Part shown: positions 25,185-32,699 of the stretch, piece by piece
Layout of the letters: the number at the start of each line of letters is the position of its first letter
How positions within the stretch are numbered: position 1 is the first letter of the stretch
Origin: Algoriphagus sp. NG3
Lineage (GTDB): Bacteria; Bacteroidota; Bacteroidia; Cytophagales; Cyclobacteriaceae
Direction: 5' to 3'
DNA length: 64,000 bases
Assembly: GCF_034119865.1 (NCBI RefSeq)
Contig: NZ_CP139421.1
Span: 3,100,001 to 3,164,000, forward strand
Program-made: the position numbers and the translations under genes
Notes under the pieces: model-generated
What the model was told of the DNA's origin: nothing
What the model saw: the letters and a program-made list of their open reading frames with translations, nothing else
Database searches by the model: none

Positions 25185-25218
25185 GCTTCGCTTAAGAAAT
25201 AAAAATCTTAAGCGAAGC
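25185..25218 (+). promoter_or_regulatory. Perfect 13-bp intercistronic hairpin
   Basis: GCTTCGCTTAAGA at 25185-25197 pairs exactly with 25206-25218 across an 8-nt A-rich loop. It has no T-tract on either strand, so a simple terminator is unlikely. It sits between the nagB-like and ROK genes and may stabilise or separate the upstream message, or be an operator. Confidence 0.5.
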
Positions 25219-25252
25219 AAACAATAACCTATCAACCTTATTTTAGTAGCGA

Positions 25253-26119
25253 ATGGAAAAAGCCATTTTAGGATTAGACATTGGAGGCACCGGGATCAAG
25301 GGTGGTGTGCTAATTAATGGACATTTAGAGGATATACGATCAATAGCTACCCCTGCTCGGGAAAGCAAAGAATTCATTCTGGAAACCATTTCAGATTTTA
25401 TAGAGAGTTATATGGGATATGACTTGGCGGGAATCGGAATTGGCATCCCAGGTCTGGTTGATGCGCGGGAAGGGATCGTTCTAGGTCTTTCAAATATCCC
25501 CGCTTTTCAGCATGTGGAGTTGAAGAAGTTTCTGACGGAGAGATTTGCCAAGCCTGTTTTTATTAATAATGATGCCAACTGCTTTGCCTCCGGGGTCCAT
25601 AAATTCGGGGTAGGCAGGAAGTTTAACCACATGGTAGGCATCACGCTGGGAACTGGAATCGGGGGAGGCATCGTGATCAACGGACACCTCTATAGTGGTG
25701 TTAACTCTGCAGCGGGTGAATGGTGTAGTGCCTCCTATCTTGACCATGATTATGAACATTACTGCAGCGGAAAGTTTTTTGAAAAATACTATCACAAAAA
25801 ACCTAAAGCACTTGCCAAGCTGGCACTCGCCGGAGATATCCAGGCATTAAAAGCATTTGAGGAATTCGGCCATCATCTCGGTGAACTGATCAAGCATATC
25901 TTATATTCCCTCGCTCCTGAGGCAGTTATCTTGGGAGGATCAATCAGAAAAACATATCCGCTGTTTAAAGAATCTTTGCTTAGAACGATTTCAACATTCA
26001 AGTATCCTACGGTCATAGAACGATTTGAAATTTTGCTTTCAGAGATGGACGAAACAGCTATTCATGGAGCAGTGGCCTTAGTGGAACTGGAAAATGAAAA
26101 CGAAGTAGTTAATAATTAG
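25253..26119 (+). CDS. ROK family sugar kinase
   Basis: A 288-residue kinase. The ATP phosphate-1 loop LDIGGTGIKGG opens the protein; NNDANCFA contains the catalytic Asp and GTGIGGGIV the second phosphate loop. The usual ROK zinc motif CxCGxxGCxE is absent; the matching place reads HYCSGKFF, as in several Bacteroidota ROK proteins. Substrate is a hexose or N-acetylhexosamine. Location 85 bp after the NagB-LmbE fusion favours an amino-sugar kinase, but glucokinase is equally possible from sequence alone. Confidence 0.82.
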   Translation: MEKAILGLDIGGTGIKGGVLINGHLEDIRSIATPARESKEFILETISDFIESYMGYDLAGIGIGIPGLVDAREGIVLGLSNIPAFQHVELKKFLTERFAKPVFINNDANCFASGVHKFGVGRKFNHMVGITLGTGIGGGIVINGHLYSGVNSAAGEWCSASYLDHDYEHYCSGKFFEKYYHKKPKALAKLALAGDIQALKAFEEFGHHLGELIKHILYSLAPEAVILGGSIRKTYPLFKESLLRTISTFKYPTVIERFEILLSEMDETAIHGAVALVELENENEVVNN

Positions 26120-26145
26120 GTATAAATTGGTTTGTAGTTTGTTAA

Positions 26146-26178
26146 AGGTGGTTTTATTTCTAAAACCACTTTTTTTTT
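26146..26178 (+). terminator. Terminator after the ROK kinase gene
   Basis: GTGGTTTTA pairs with TAAAACCAC across a 4-nt loop, then a run of nine T (26170-26178). This ends the nagB-like/ROK unit. Confidence 0.92.
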
Positions 26179-26360
26179 CCTATCTCGAGAATCCTTGGTG
26201 ATGATGAGTCAAGTACAAATTAGAAATGAGAATGTCTAGTAAAAAAATCTCATAATTCAGTATTGATCTACTACTCTACTATCAGGCTGAGAGTTATAGA
26301 CTAAATTCTTCATTAAAGTATCTACCCCGTCGTCCAAGAGATCGATACCAACAGCCCAAA

Positions 26361-27011
26361 TCAACCTCTAATAAACTTGGATATCTCTGATTTGATGCTG
26401 GTAAAGTGCTTAATCAGGCCATTATAATCCCCTGCTCCTATCAACTCCTTATCAAAGAGGGAACTTCCCATTCCCACTCCAAAGGCACCCGCATCAAAAA
26501 ATGACCTGATGTTACTGACAGATACACCCCCAGTAGGAAGCAGCTTTATATTATTTAAAGGAGCCAGTACGTCTTTGATATACTGTACTCCAAGTTGCGT
26601 AGCGGGGAATACTTTGACTGCAGAAGCTCCCAAAGACCAAGCTTTATAAATCTCCGAAGGAGTAAATGCTCCCGGAAAAACTGGGATTTGTTGATCCGCT
26701 GCATGGGTGATTACAATTTCATCGACGATAGGAGTCACAATAAACTGGGCTCCAGAGTCGATGGCATCCTTCAAGCCGCTCAGATCGCAAACTGTACCTG
26801 CACCGATATTGAGAGCAGGAAACTGTGTTCGCAAAGCGGAAATCATCTTAGATGCGCCAGCTGTATTCATGGTAATCTCCAAGGTAGTAAGTCCAGCTTC
26901 TTCATAGGCTTCTGCTATTTTCAATACATCATCAAGTGAATGTCCCCTGCTAATCCCTATAATCGGTGCTTTTTGGTAGTGCTCCCAGAATAGTATGTTT
27001 GCCTTGTTCAT
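26361..27011 (-). CDS. eda: KDPG/KHG aldolase
   Basis: A 216-residue class I aldolase that splits 2-keto-3-deoxy-6-phosphogluconate into pyruvate and glyceraldehyde-3-phosphate. The ATG at 27011 is preferred over one at 27080, which adds 23 residues not seen in the family. The catalytic Glu lies in LEITMNT and the Schiff-base Lys in AVKVFPA. GAGTVCD and PTGGV complete the TIM-barrel phosphate site. No edd is in the window. With gntK and gntP nearby, gluconate entry into the Entner-Doudoroff route is likely. Confidence 0.92.
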   Translation of the reverse strand: MNKANILFWEHYQKAPIIGISRGHSLDDVLKIAEAYEEAGLTTLEITMNTAGASKMISALRTQFPALNIGAGTVCDLSGLKDAIDSGAQFIVTPIVDEIVITHAADQQIPVFPGAFTPSEIYKAWSLGASAVKVFPATQLGVQYIKDVLAPLNNIKLLPTGGVSVSNIRSFFDAGAFGVGMGSSLFDKELIGAGDYNGLIKHFTSIKSEISKFIRG

Positions 27012-27315
27012 ACAATAAAAATTTCTTTGCAAATGGATATAAATTGATGGTACAAGATAAAGACTGCTGTCGAACTTCATTCAAACTTTTTACTTGATTT
27101 TTGTAGAACAATTCTGGATTTAACCAGCCCGCTAGGACTAGTTACCTGGTAATCTGTAAGTTTTATACTGACCCCATCCCATAGAACAGGCTTTTTCACA
27201 TCTTTTTAACACTGAGATTACATTGGCGGTAAAAAGCTACGTAATGTTACTAATTTTTTAATAATCCGCTGATACTGAGTTCAATTGGAGGATATATCTT
27301 TCCACCAAAACCAGA
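27012..27315. other. Divergent intergenic region
   Basis: A 304-bp region between eda (minus) and the LpxH-like gene (plus), presumably holding both promoters. I found no convincing promoter box, dyad or ORF. Confidence 0.4.
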
Positions 27316-28194
27316 ATGGTGAAGACTCAATTCAAAACGATAGTTGTATCCGATGTACATCTGGGTACAAAAGGCTCTAAAGCCAAAGAAATCGCACGGT
27401 TTCTTAAACAGTACAACTGTGATAACCTCATACTGAACGGGGATATCATAGATGGCTGGCAACTCAAGAAATCAGGCTCCTGGAAGAGAAAGCACACCCG
27501 CTTTTTCAATAGAATCCTGAAAATGATTGAAAATCACAGTACTAAGGTGTATTATCTGCGGGGCAACCACGATGATTTTCTAGACCAGATTCTTCCCTTC
27601 CAGATGGGGAATCTGTCGATCCAAAAGGACATGATCTATGAAAGTCACGGAAAAAAATATTTTATCACGCACGGAGATGTTTTTGACAGCATTACCACTA
27701 ACCTTCGCTGGATTGCTTATTTGGGTGACATAGGCTACACATTTTTGCTCTGGCTAAATAGTGTGGTGAATCACTATCGGGTCAAACAAGGCCTCCCCTA
27801 TTTCTCCCTTTCCCAATATGTGAAGGGCAAAGTAAAATCAGCTGTATCCTATATAGATCAGTACGAAGAAGAACTGGCCAAAATGGCCAAAGTCAAAGGC
27901 TGCGATGGCATCATCTGTGGTCATATTCACAAACCTGAAAACCGGGAAATTGATGGAATCCAATACCTGAATTCGGGTGACTGGGTGGAGACTATGAGCG
28001 CACTGGCGGAAGACCATGAGGGAAACTGGCAGCTGATCTATTACAACGAGATCAACTTCAAGGAAGCAAAAGATGATAGCCTGGAGCAATTCTTCATCGG
28101 CAAACCTGAAACTTCGATTATCCCTATGCGGGAAGTTTCCTTCGAAAAAGTAAAGGATGATCTGGAACCTCCTTCAATCACATCCATCCAATGA
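27316..28194 (+). CDS. lpxH: UDP-2,3-diacylglucosamine diphosphatase-like metallophosphoesterase
   Basis: A 292-residue calcineurin-like phosphoesterase. The five metal-binding blocks are in order: VSDVHLGT, NGDIIDGW, RGNHDD, THGDVFD and CGHIHKPE. This arrangement matches the LpxH-like proteins that Bacteroidota use in lipid A synthesis, converting UDP-diacyl-GlcN to lipid X at the inner membrane. Its stop overlaps the start of the glycosyltransferase gene (ATGA). That coupling suggests a shared envelope-lipid role. Whether it is the main lipid A enzyme depends on whether another copy exists elsewhere. Confidence 0.8.
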   Translation: MVKTQFKTIVVSDVHLGTKGSKAKEIARFLKQYNCDNLILNGDIIDGWQLKKSGSWKRKHTRFFNRILKMIENHSTKVYYLRGNHDDFLDQILPFQMGNLSIQKDMIYESHGKKYFITHGDVFDSITTNLRWIAYLGDIGYTFLLWLNSVVNHYRVKQGLPYFSLSQYVKGKVKSAVSYIDQYEEELAKMAKVKGCDGIICGHIHKPENREIDGIQYLNSGDWVETMSALAEDHEGNWQLIYYNEINFKEAKDDSLEQFFIGKPETSIIPMREVSFEKVKDDLEPPSITSIQ

Positions 28195-29306
28195 AGTTTT
28201 TATTTATCGTCCAGGGTGAAGGTCGCGGCCATATGACCCAGGCCATCGCTTTTTCCAATATGCTCAAAATCCATAAACATGAATTGGTGGGAGTAATCCT
28301 CGGAAAAAGCAAACGAAGGGCAATACCGGAGTTTTTTTCCAAAGAAATCCAGGCTCCTGTCTATTTGGTAGAAAGCCCGAATTTCGCCTGTGACAAAGAC
28401 GAAAAGGAGATTTTGATAGGCAGAACCATCCTTCAGAACCTGACTAAAACATCGACTTTCCGGAAAAGTCTCAACAAGATTCACGAAATCGTAAAAGAGG
28501 AGGAGCCTGATATTATTCTGAATTTTTATGATTTATTGGGCGGGATTTACAATGGTATTTTCCGTCCAAAAGCTGAATACTGGGTAATTGGGCATCAGTA
28601 TCTAAGCTATCATCCGGATTTTAAGTTTGCTCCAGCCAAAGGATTGAATAGATTCTTTTTCAAATTGAACACTAAAATGACAGCCATCGGTGCAAGTGAG
28701 AAACTGGCGCTTTCATTTTATGAATTGGAATCTACGGATGAAATTACCGTGGTGCCTCCACTGCTACGAGAGGAAGTGAAAAAATTGGATTCAACGTTAG
28801 ACGACTTTTTCCTTACCTACATAGTCAACTGCGGCTACGGTAAGGAAATCCTCAACTATGCGGCTGCCAATCCCCATCTGAAAATCCGGGCATATTGGGA
28901 CAAAAAAGATGCTGCAGAGACCGAAAACCCGCTTCCTAACCTAAGCTTTCACAGAGTTCATGACAAGAGCTTTTTGAGGGATATGGCTGCATGCAAGGGA
29001 TTAGTCAGCACAGCAGGATTTGAATCCATTTGCGAAGCGATTTATTTAAAAAAGCCTGTGATGGTAATCCCAGTCAAAGGTCAATACGAACAAGCTTGTA
29101 ATGCGCTTGACACAGTTCATTCAGGAGCGGGGATAGCTTCGGACAATTTTGATTTTTCCAAACTGGAGAACCTGATCCAAACAAAACCTATAACTGACAA
29201 TTCCTTCCAGGATTGGGTAAGCACTTGGCCAAAAACTTTCCAACAAATCTTGCCTGAAACTATGATGACTGAACCAGATCTTGTCCTTACCCAGTCATTT
29301 TCTTGA
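28191..29306 (+). CDS. GT28/MGDG-synthase-like glycosyltransferase
   Basis: A 371-residue GT-B type glycosyltransferase. The N-terminal glycine-rich loop is FIVQGEGRGHMTQA, and the C-terminal donor-binding domain has STAGFESICEAIYLKKPVM, close to the GT28/MurG family. No signal peptide; expected at the cytoplasmic face of the inner membrane. It overlaps the LpxH-like gene by 4 bp, so it is co-translated with it. The acceptor, probably a lipid, is unknown. Confidence 0.8.
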   Translation: MKFLFIVQGEGRGHMTQAIAFSNMLKIHKHELVGVILGKSKRRAIPEFFSKEIQAPVYLVESPNFACDKDEKEILIGRTILQNLTKTSTFRKSLNKIHEIVKEEEPDIILNFYDLLGGIYNGIFRPKAEYWVIGHQYLSYHPDFKFAPAKGLNRFFFKLNTKMTAIGASEKLALSFYELESTDEITVVPPLLREEVKKLDSTLDDFFLTYIVNCGYGKEILNYAAANPHLKIRAYWDKKDAAETENPLPNLSFHRVHDKSFLRDMAACKGLVSTAGFESICEAIYLKKPVMVIPVKGQYEQACNALDTVHSGAGIASDNFDFSKLENLIQTKPITDNSFQDWVSTWPKTFQQILPETMMTEPDLVLTQSFS

Positions 29307-29318
29307 TTTTATTAACCA

Positions 29319-29398
29319 AAACCTGCCAGGTTTCTGTCGATAAGATTTGAACAACTGATTTAATTTATCCAATTCGGATAGAAAAACCTGGCAGGTTT
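29319..29398. repeat. Inverted pair of 15-bp palindromic repeats
   Basis: AAACCTGCCAGGTTT (29319-29333) and its exact reverse complement AAACCTGGCAGGTTT (29384-29398) lie 50 bp apart between convergent genes. Each is also nearly self-palindromic. They may act as a bidirectional terminator or belong to the dispersed CCTGCC repeat family. Confidence 0.6.
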
Positions 29399-29406
29399 AT
29401 CCAACA

Positions 29407-31041
29407 CTAGCAGTTATTCAGAGCTCTTTGCTCTGGAGTGAGCTCACTTACAGCTTTGAAAACCACCTTACCATCTTCTTCTACTTGGTAGTAAGGGAAA
29501 TTGACCATTTTTACCTGTCTTCTTTCCGGAGCATCCATATAGAGAAACTTCTCCTGCAGCTCGTTGTACATCAGAAACATCGCTTCACGCTCTGCCATAG
29601 ACAGGTGGGCATCATTTCTTCCTTTGTTGCGCATCAACTCATACTGGTAAAAGACCTTCTTGTATGCCTCTACTTGTTCTTCAGGTGTAAGAGGCGGAGG
29701 TGGCGGAGGTAATATACTAAGCTCTTCAGCAGTCAAGTCCTTTGCTAATTTGTAATAAACTTCTCCATTTGATTCCAATTTTAAGTATGGCACCAAAGGG
29801 GGCATAGGACGATCAACTTTTGGTTTGTCGTAGAAAGAAATATGATAATACATACTTCTCAAATCCGAGTACATTTTTGTGAGCTTATCCTGCTCAGCTT
29901 TGCTCCTCTTTACAAAATGCGGAGCTTGCTTTCTAAGCTTTTCGTAGGTAGCATGAGCATCTACATAGGATTGTAAATCCTGCTGTATTCTAGCAGCTTT
30001 TACTGCGGGAGGCCATCTTTCTGAAGTATCATCTTTCTGTTCGGCCACAGGGTCACTACTTTGTTTGTCAGCGGAAGAATTTGTTGGAGGATACTTAGTT
30101 TTCCAATCTGAAGGTGGTCCTGGTGGAAGTGGTACTACTGACTTGCGCTCAACGTCATTCAGTTCATTCCCTTTTTTATACTGTATCTCCCTATCCTTAA
30201 CTAGCTTGTAATAGGGATAAATTGGTGAATACAAAGGGTAATGTGAATAATCTAGAATTGACCATACTTCTGACTTCATCTCTTCGCTAAACTGAGAATA
30301 CAACGCTGATAATTCAAAATAAAGGGCTTCCAATATTGCTTGATCCTTTCGGGATTTATTGACGTAATGAGGTTCGCCACTTCTCAGGCTCTCATATTCC
30401 GCAAACTTTTGGGTAAAGTACTTTACTGGATCAGCATAATTTGAAATATCTACTAAATAGATTGCAGCAGGAGTAATAGTAATCGAACCTTTTCCATTTT
30501 TCAATCTTGTCAATTCTTCTACATATGACTCAGTAAATAAATTGTAGGTTAAATTAGGATCGCCTTCAGGAGAAAAAGAGATATGTGGAATTATATCATT
30601 TCTTCTTTCATCTGCAAAAGAAAGTGAATCTGTATCAGTTTCCTTTATTTCTTGAGGTGCCGCAGGCGGTGATAGCAACATAGACCGCTCTTTATCTGTC
30701 AGCTCTGAGTAATTCTTAAATTGATAATACTCTTGCTGTTTTTCTACTCGAAATTTAACTTCGCTGTAAAGTTTAGCTTTCTGCTCTTCCTGCGCCTTAC
30801 TTATTTTTCTCGCAGAGTTCACATAATGTACTCTGCGAATATCCAGGTCCCTCAATATTGCTTGAAAATCGCTCAGATCTCCCATTGAAATCCCTGGATC
30901 TGTCACCAAGTTAATCTTTACAGCATCCAATGAGGTTTCAGTCTCAAGAATCAACTCCTTTACAGATTCCAGATCATACATTTCACTTTGGTAAAGAATT
31001 TCACCATTTGGTCTTAGCGTAAAGGACAAGTCAAAATCCAT
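29407..31041 (-). CDS. Repeat protein following the M56 peptidase, probably its detached C-terminal part
   Basis: A 544-residue protein with no signal peptide. It contains about four imperfect repeats of 85-140 residues. Each has a helical Y-rich part (PHYVNKSRKDQAILEALY; PHFVKRSKAEQDKLTKMY), a PY.KL strand, an LT..E segment and a proline cluster such as LPPPPPP. The first 80 residues resemble the C-terminal periplasmic repeats of Bacteroidota M56 proteins. Its ATG lies inside the M56 gene, 11 bp before that gene's stop. Without its own export signal, this section would be in the wrong compartment unless joined to M56, so a frameshift is suspected (see findings). Confidence 0.6.
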   Translation of the reverse strand: MDFDLSFTLRPNGEILYQSEMYDLESVKELILETETSLDAVKINLVTDPGISMGDLSDFQAILRDLDIRRVHYVNSARKISKAQEEQKAKLYSEVKFRVEKQQEYYQFKNYSELTDKERSMLLSPPAAPQEIKETDTDSLSFADERRNDIIPHISFSPEGDPNLTYNLFTESYVEELTRLKNGKGSITITPAAIYLVDISNYADPVKYFTQKFAEYESLRSGEPHYVNKSRKDQAILEALYFELSALYSQFSEEMKSEVWSILDYSHYPLYSPIYPYYKLVKDREIQYKKGNELNDVERKSVVPLPPGPPSDWKTKYPPTNSSADKQSSDPVAEQKDDTSERWPPAVKAARIQQDLQSYVDAHATYEKLRKQAPHFVKRSKAEQDKLTKMYSDLRSMYYHISFYDKPKVDRPMPPLVPYLKLESNGEVYYKLAKDLTAEELSILPPPPPPLTPEEQVEAYKKVFYQYELMRNKGRNDAHLSMAEREAMFLMYNELQEKFLYMDAPERRQVKMVNFPYYQVEEDGKVVFKAVSELTPEQRALNNC

Positions 31042-32029
31042 TTCTTCTAAATAGATTTGAATTGTTTATATACACTTCACTCTGTCCGTTTACACCTTCC
31101 TGCTTTGCCGCAACTCGTTCACTGAAAAAGTACACCAAGACACCAAAGACTGGCACTAAGACCAATAATTTGATCCAACTCTTCGAATTCACCGTTTTTC
31201 TCTTCATCATTTCAAATCGTTTTTTGGTTAATGAAAAATTTAAGCTGCTTGCTAGGCCATACTTCTGCTCTGACAGCATCATAGCCATAAGCTGTCTCTC
31301 GTATTTCTCTAATGGAGTGCTTCGCAAAGCCATTTTATCCGCTATAAACTCATGGTTGAGCTTAATGGCTGCCTTCGCCCAATACAGTCCCGGATGTAAC
31401 CAAAGCGGGATCATCAATAACTCGATAAAAAGATTGTCCCAGCTGTGTTTCTCTTGCACATGAGTACGTTCATGTGTGAATACCGCATCTGTAAATTTGC
31501 CGTCTTCAAGATCTGATTCTGCAACGAAAATGTACTTAAGGAAGGAAAATGGAAGTGATTCTTCTTTCAATAGCACAAGCGTTTGACCGCGATAATTGAT
31601 CTTTATATTCCGCTGGACTTTATTGACCAGAATCTTGATATTTCGCACAAAACGAAAAAAGAAAATAAGGGAAATGAATCCATAAAGCCCAAATAGAAGG
31701 TATGCCCAATTAAATTGAGATTCTGGTATTGCAGCAAGTACCTGATTCTGATTGAATTCCTGACTTGCCGCTTCAAAGTAAACAGGCTCAGAAATCACCT
31801 CAGATTGCCCAGCTTCAAAGTAAACTGGCTCAGAAATCACTTCGGTTGGATCCGTAACTATTTCCTGAGGAACTTCAATCGTATATAGTGGAATAAGAAA
31901 AGATGCAACTACCGAAAACAGCAGAAAAAAGCGGTTAAATCTATGTAATACTTCACGCTGCAACAGTAACCTGTGTGCAAGTAACAGAATAAGCAGACAG
32001 GTTATGGATTTGAGTAAGTAAGTGATCAT
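31031..32029 (-). CDS. M56 family (BlaR1-like) membrane metallopeptidase
   Basis: A 332-residue sensor protease with N-terminal transmembrane helices at about 4-20 and 33-50, a further helix at about 110-128, and the zinc motif HERTH at 186-190 in a cytosolic loop. A final helix lies near 288-306. BlaR1 relatives cleave or inactivate the BlaI repressor on sensing an outside signal. A linker at about 62-89 contains a tandem 14-residue duplication (EVISEPVYFEA). The start overlaps the blaI stop by 4 bp. No penicillin-binding sensor domain is attached; the extracellular part is probably the repeat protein encoded next. Confidence 0.85.
   Translation of the reverse strand: MITYLLKSITCLLILLLAHRLLLQREVLHRFNRFFLLFSVVASFLIPLYTIEVPQEIVTDPTEVISEPVYFEAGQSEVISEPVYFEAASQEFNQNQVLAAIPESQFNWAYLLFGLYGFISLIFFFRFVRNIKILVNKVQRNIKINYRGQTLVLLKEESLPFSFLKYIFVAESDLEDGKFTDAVFTHERTHVQEKHSWDNLFIELLMIPLWLHPGLYWAKAAIKLNHEFIADKMALRSTPLEKYERQLMAMMLSEQKYGLASSLNFSLTKKRFEMMKRKTVNSKSWIKLLVLVPVFGVLVYFFSERVAAKQEGVNGQSEVYINNSNLFRRNGF
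31771..31843. repeat. 42-bp tandem duplication inside the M56 gene
   Basis: A segment beginning CTTCAAAGTAAAC at 31771 is repeated at 31813, 42 bp later, with 29 of the first 31 bases identical. It encodes two copies of a 14-residue unit in the linker between transmembrane helices. Confidence 0.8.
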
Positions 32030-32394
32030 TTCTTCTGATTTAGCTGGTCATCAATGATACTTTTCAGATGCAACAACTCCTCTTGGGAGAGCTCTGCTTT
32101 TTTCGTGAAAAAAGACGCAAACTGGGCTGGTGAGTCGTTAAAGAAGTTTTTGATCAAGCCTTTCAAATGCTTGGAAAAGTAATTTTCCTTGGTAACCAAG
32201 GGGTAATATTCACGTAGCTTTCCACTAGCCTCATAGCCCACAAAATCCTTATCCTGCATACGCTTCAGTAGTGTAGAAATTGTAGTTGTGGCCGGCTTTT
32301 GCTCCCCATAGGCATCCAACAAATCCTTCATAAATGCCCGCTTCAGTCTCCACAAATGGTTCATCAATTCTTCCTCTGCTCTAGATAGTTTCAT
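32026..32394 (-). CDS. blaI: BlaI/MecI family transcriptional repressor
   Basis: A 122-residue winged-helix repressor. The helix-turn-helix covers residues about 5-65 (TTTISTLLKRMQDKDFVGYE) and the C-terminal dimerisation helices follow. Asn83-Phe84 in IKNFFND lies near where Staphylococcus BlaI is cut (Asn-Phe), so proteolytic inactivation by the coupled M56 protease is plausible. The gene overlaps M56 by 4 bp. Two perfect dyads of the TACAnnTGTA type just upstream show autoregulation. Confidence 0.9.
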   Translation of the reverse strand: MKLSRAEEELMNHLWRLKRAFMKDLLDAYGEQKPATTTISTLLKRMQDKDFVGYEASGKLREYYPLVTKENYFSKHLKGLIKNFFNDSPAQFASFFTKKAELSQEELLHLKSIIDDQLNQKK

Positions 32395-32414
32395 TACCTT
32401 TAAATTAAATTACA

Positions 32415-32428
32415 TCTACAAATGTAGA
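32415..32428 (-). promoter_or_regulatory. Proximal BlaI operator with embedded -7 box
   Basis: The perfect dyad TCTACAAATGTAGA matches the TACAnnTGTA operator of BlaI/MecI repressors. Read on the minus strand it contains TACATTTG (32419-32426), an exact TAnnTTTG box for the blaI promoter, 25 bp before the start codon. Confidence 0.85.
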
Positions 32429-32441
32429 ACATTTTATTTCA

Positions 32442-32455
32442 TCTACAAGTGTAGA
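32442..32455 (-). promoter_or_regulatory. Distal BlaI operator with embedded -33 TTG
   Basis: The second perfect dyad TCTACAAGTGTAGA is centred 27 bp from the first. On the minus strand it holds TTG (32446-32448), exactly 19 bp upstream of the TACATTTG box. Both promoter elements thus lie within operators. Confidence 0.82.
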
Positions 32456-32699
32456 GTAAATTTTAACATTTATTTGATTGTAATTATTGAATAACAAGAA
32501 ATAATCAATGGTCGCCCTGTTTTTAAACGAATCTAGCGTATGAATCAGCCTCGTTTTCAGAATTTCCCACAATTGAACAAAAAGTGGGTTTAATTAATAA
32601 TTCAAAAAAATTCTGGATGAAAAATGAAGTGATTTGGCATTTTCGAGCTATAATAGGTAGAATTTGATAATTTCGAAGATTGCCCAAGAGAGATATTAC

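Larger units (their letters stand above)
32395..32699. other. Divergent region between blaI and the GH63-like gene
   Basis: A 305-bp region whose blaI-proximal side carries the two operators listed separately. The remainder (32456-32699) is AT-rich with no recognised gene or box; it must hold the glycosidase promoter. Confidence 0.45.
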
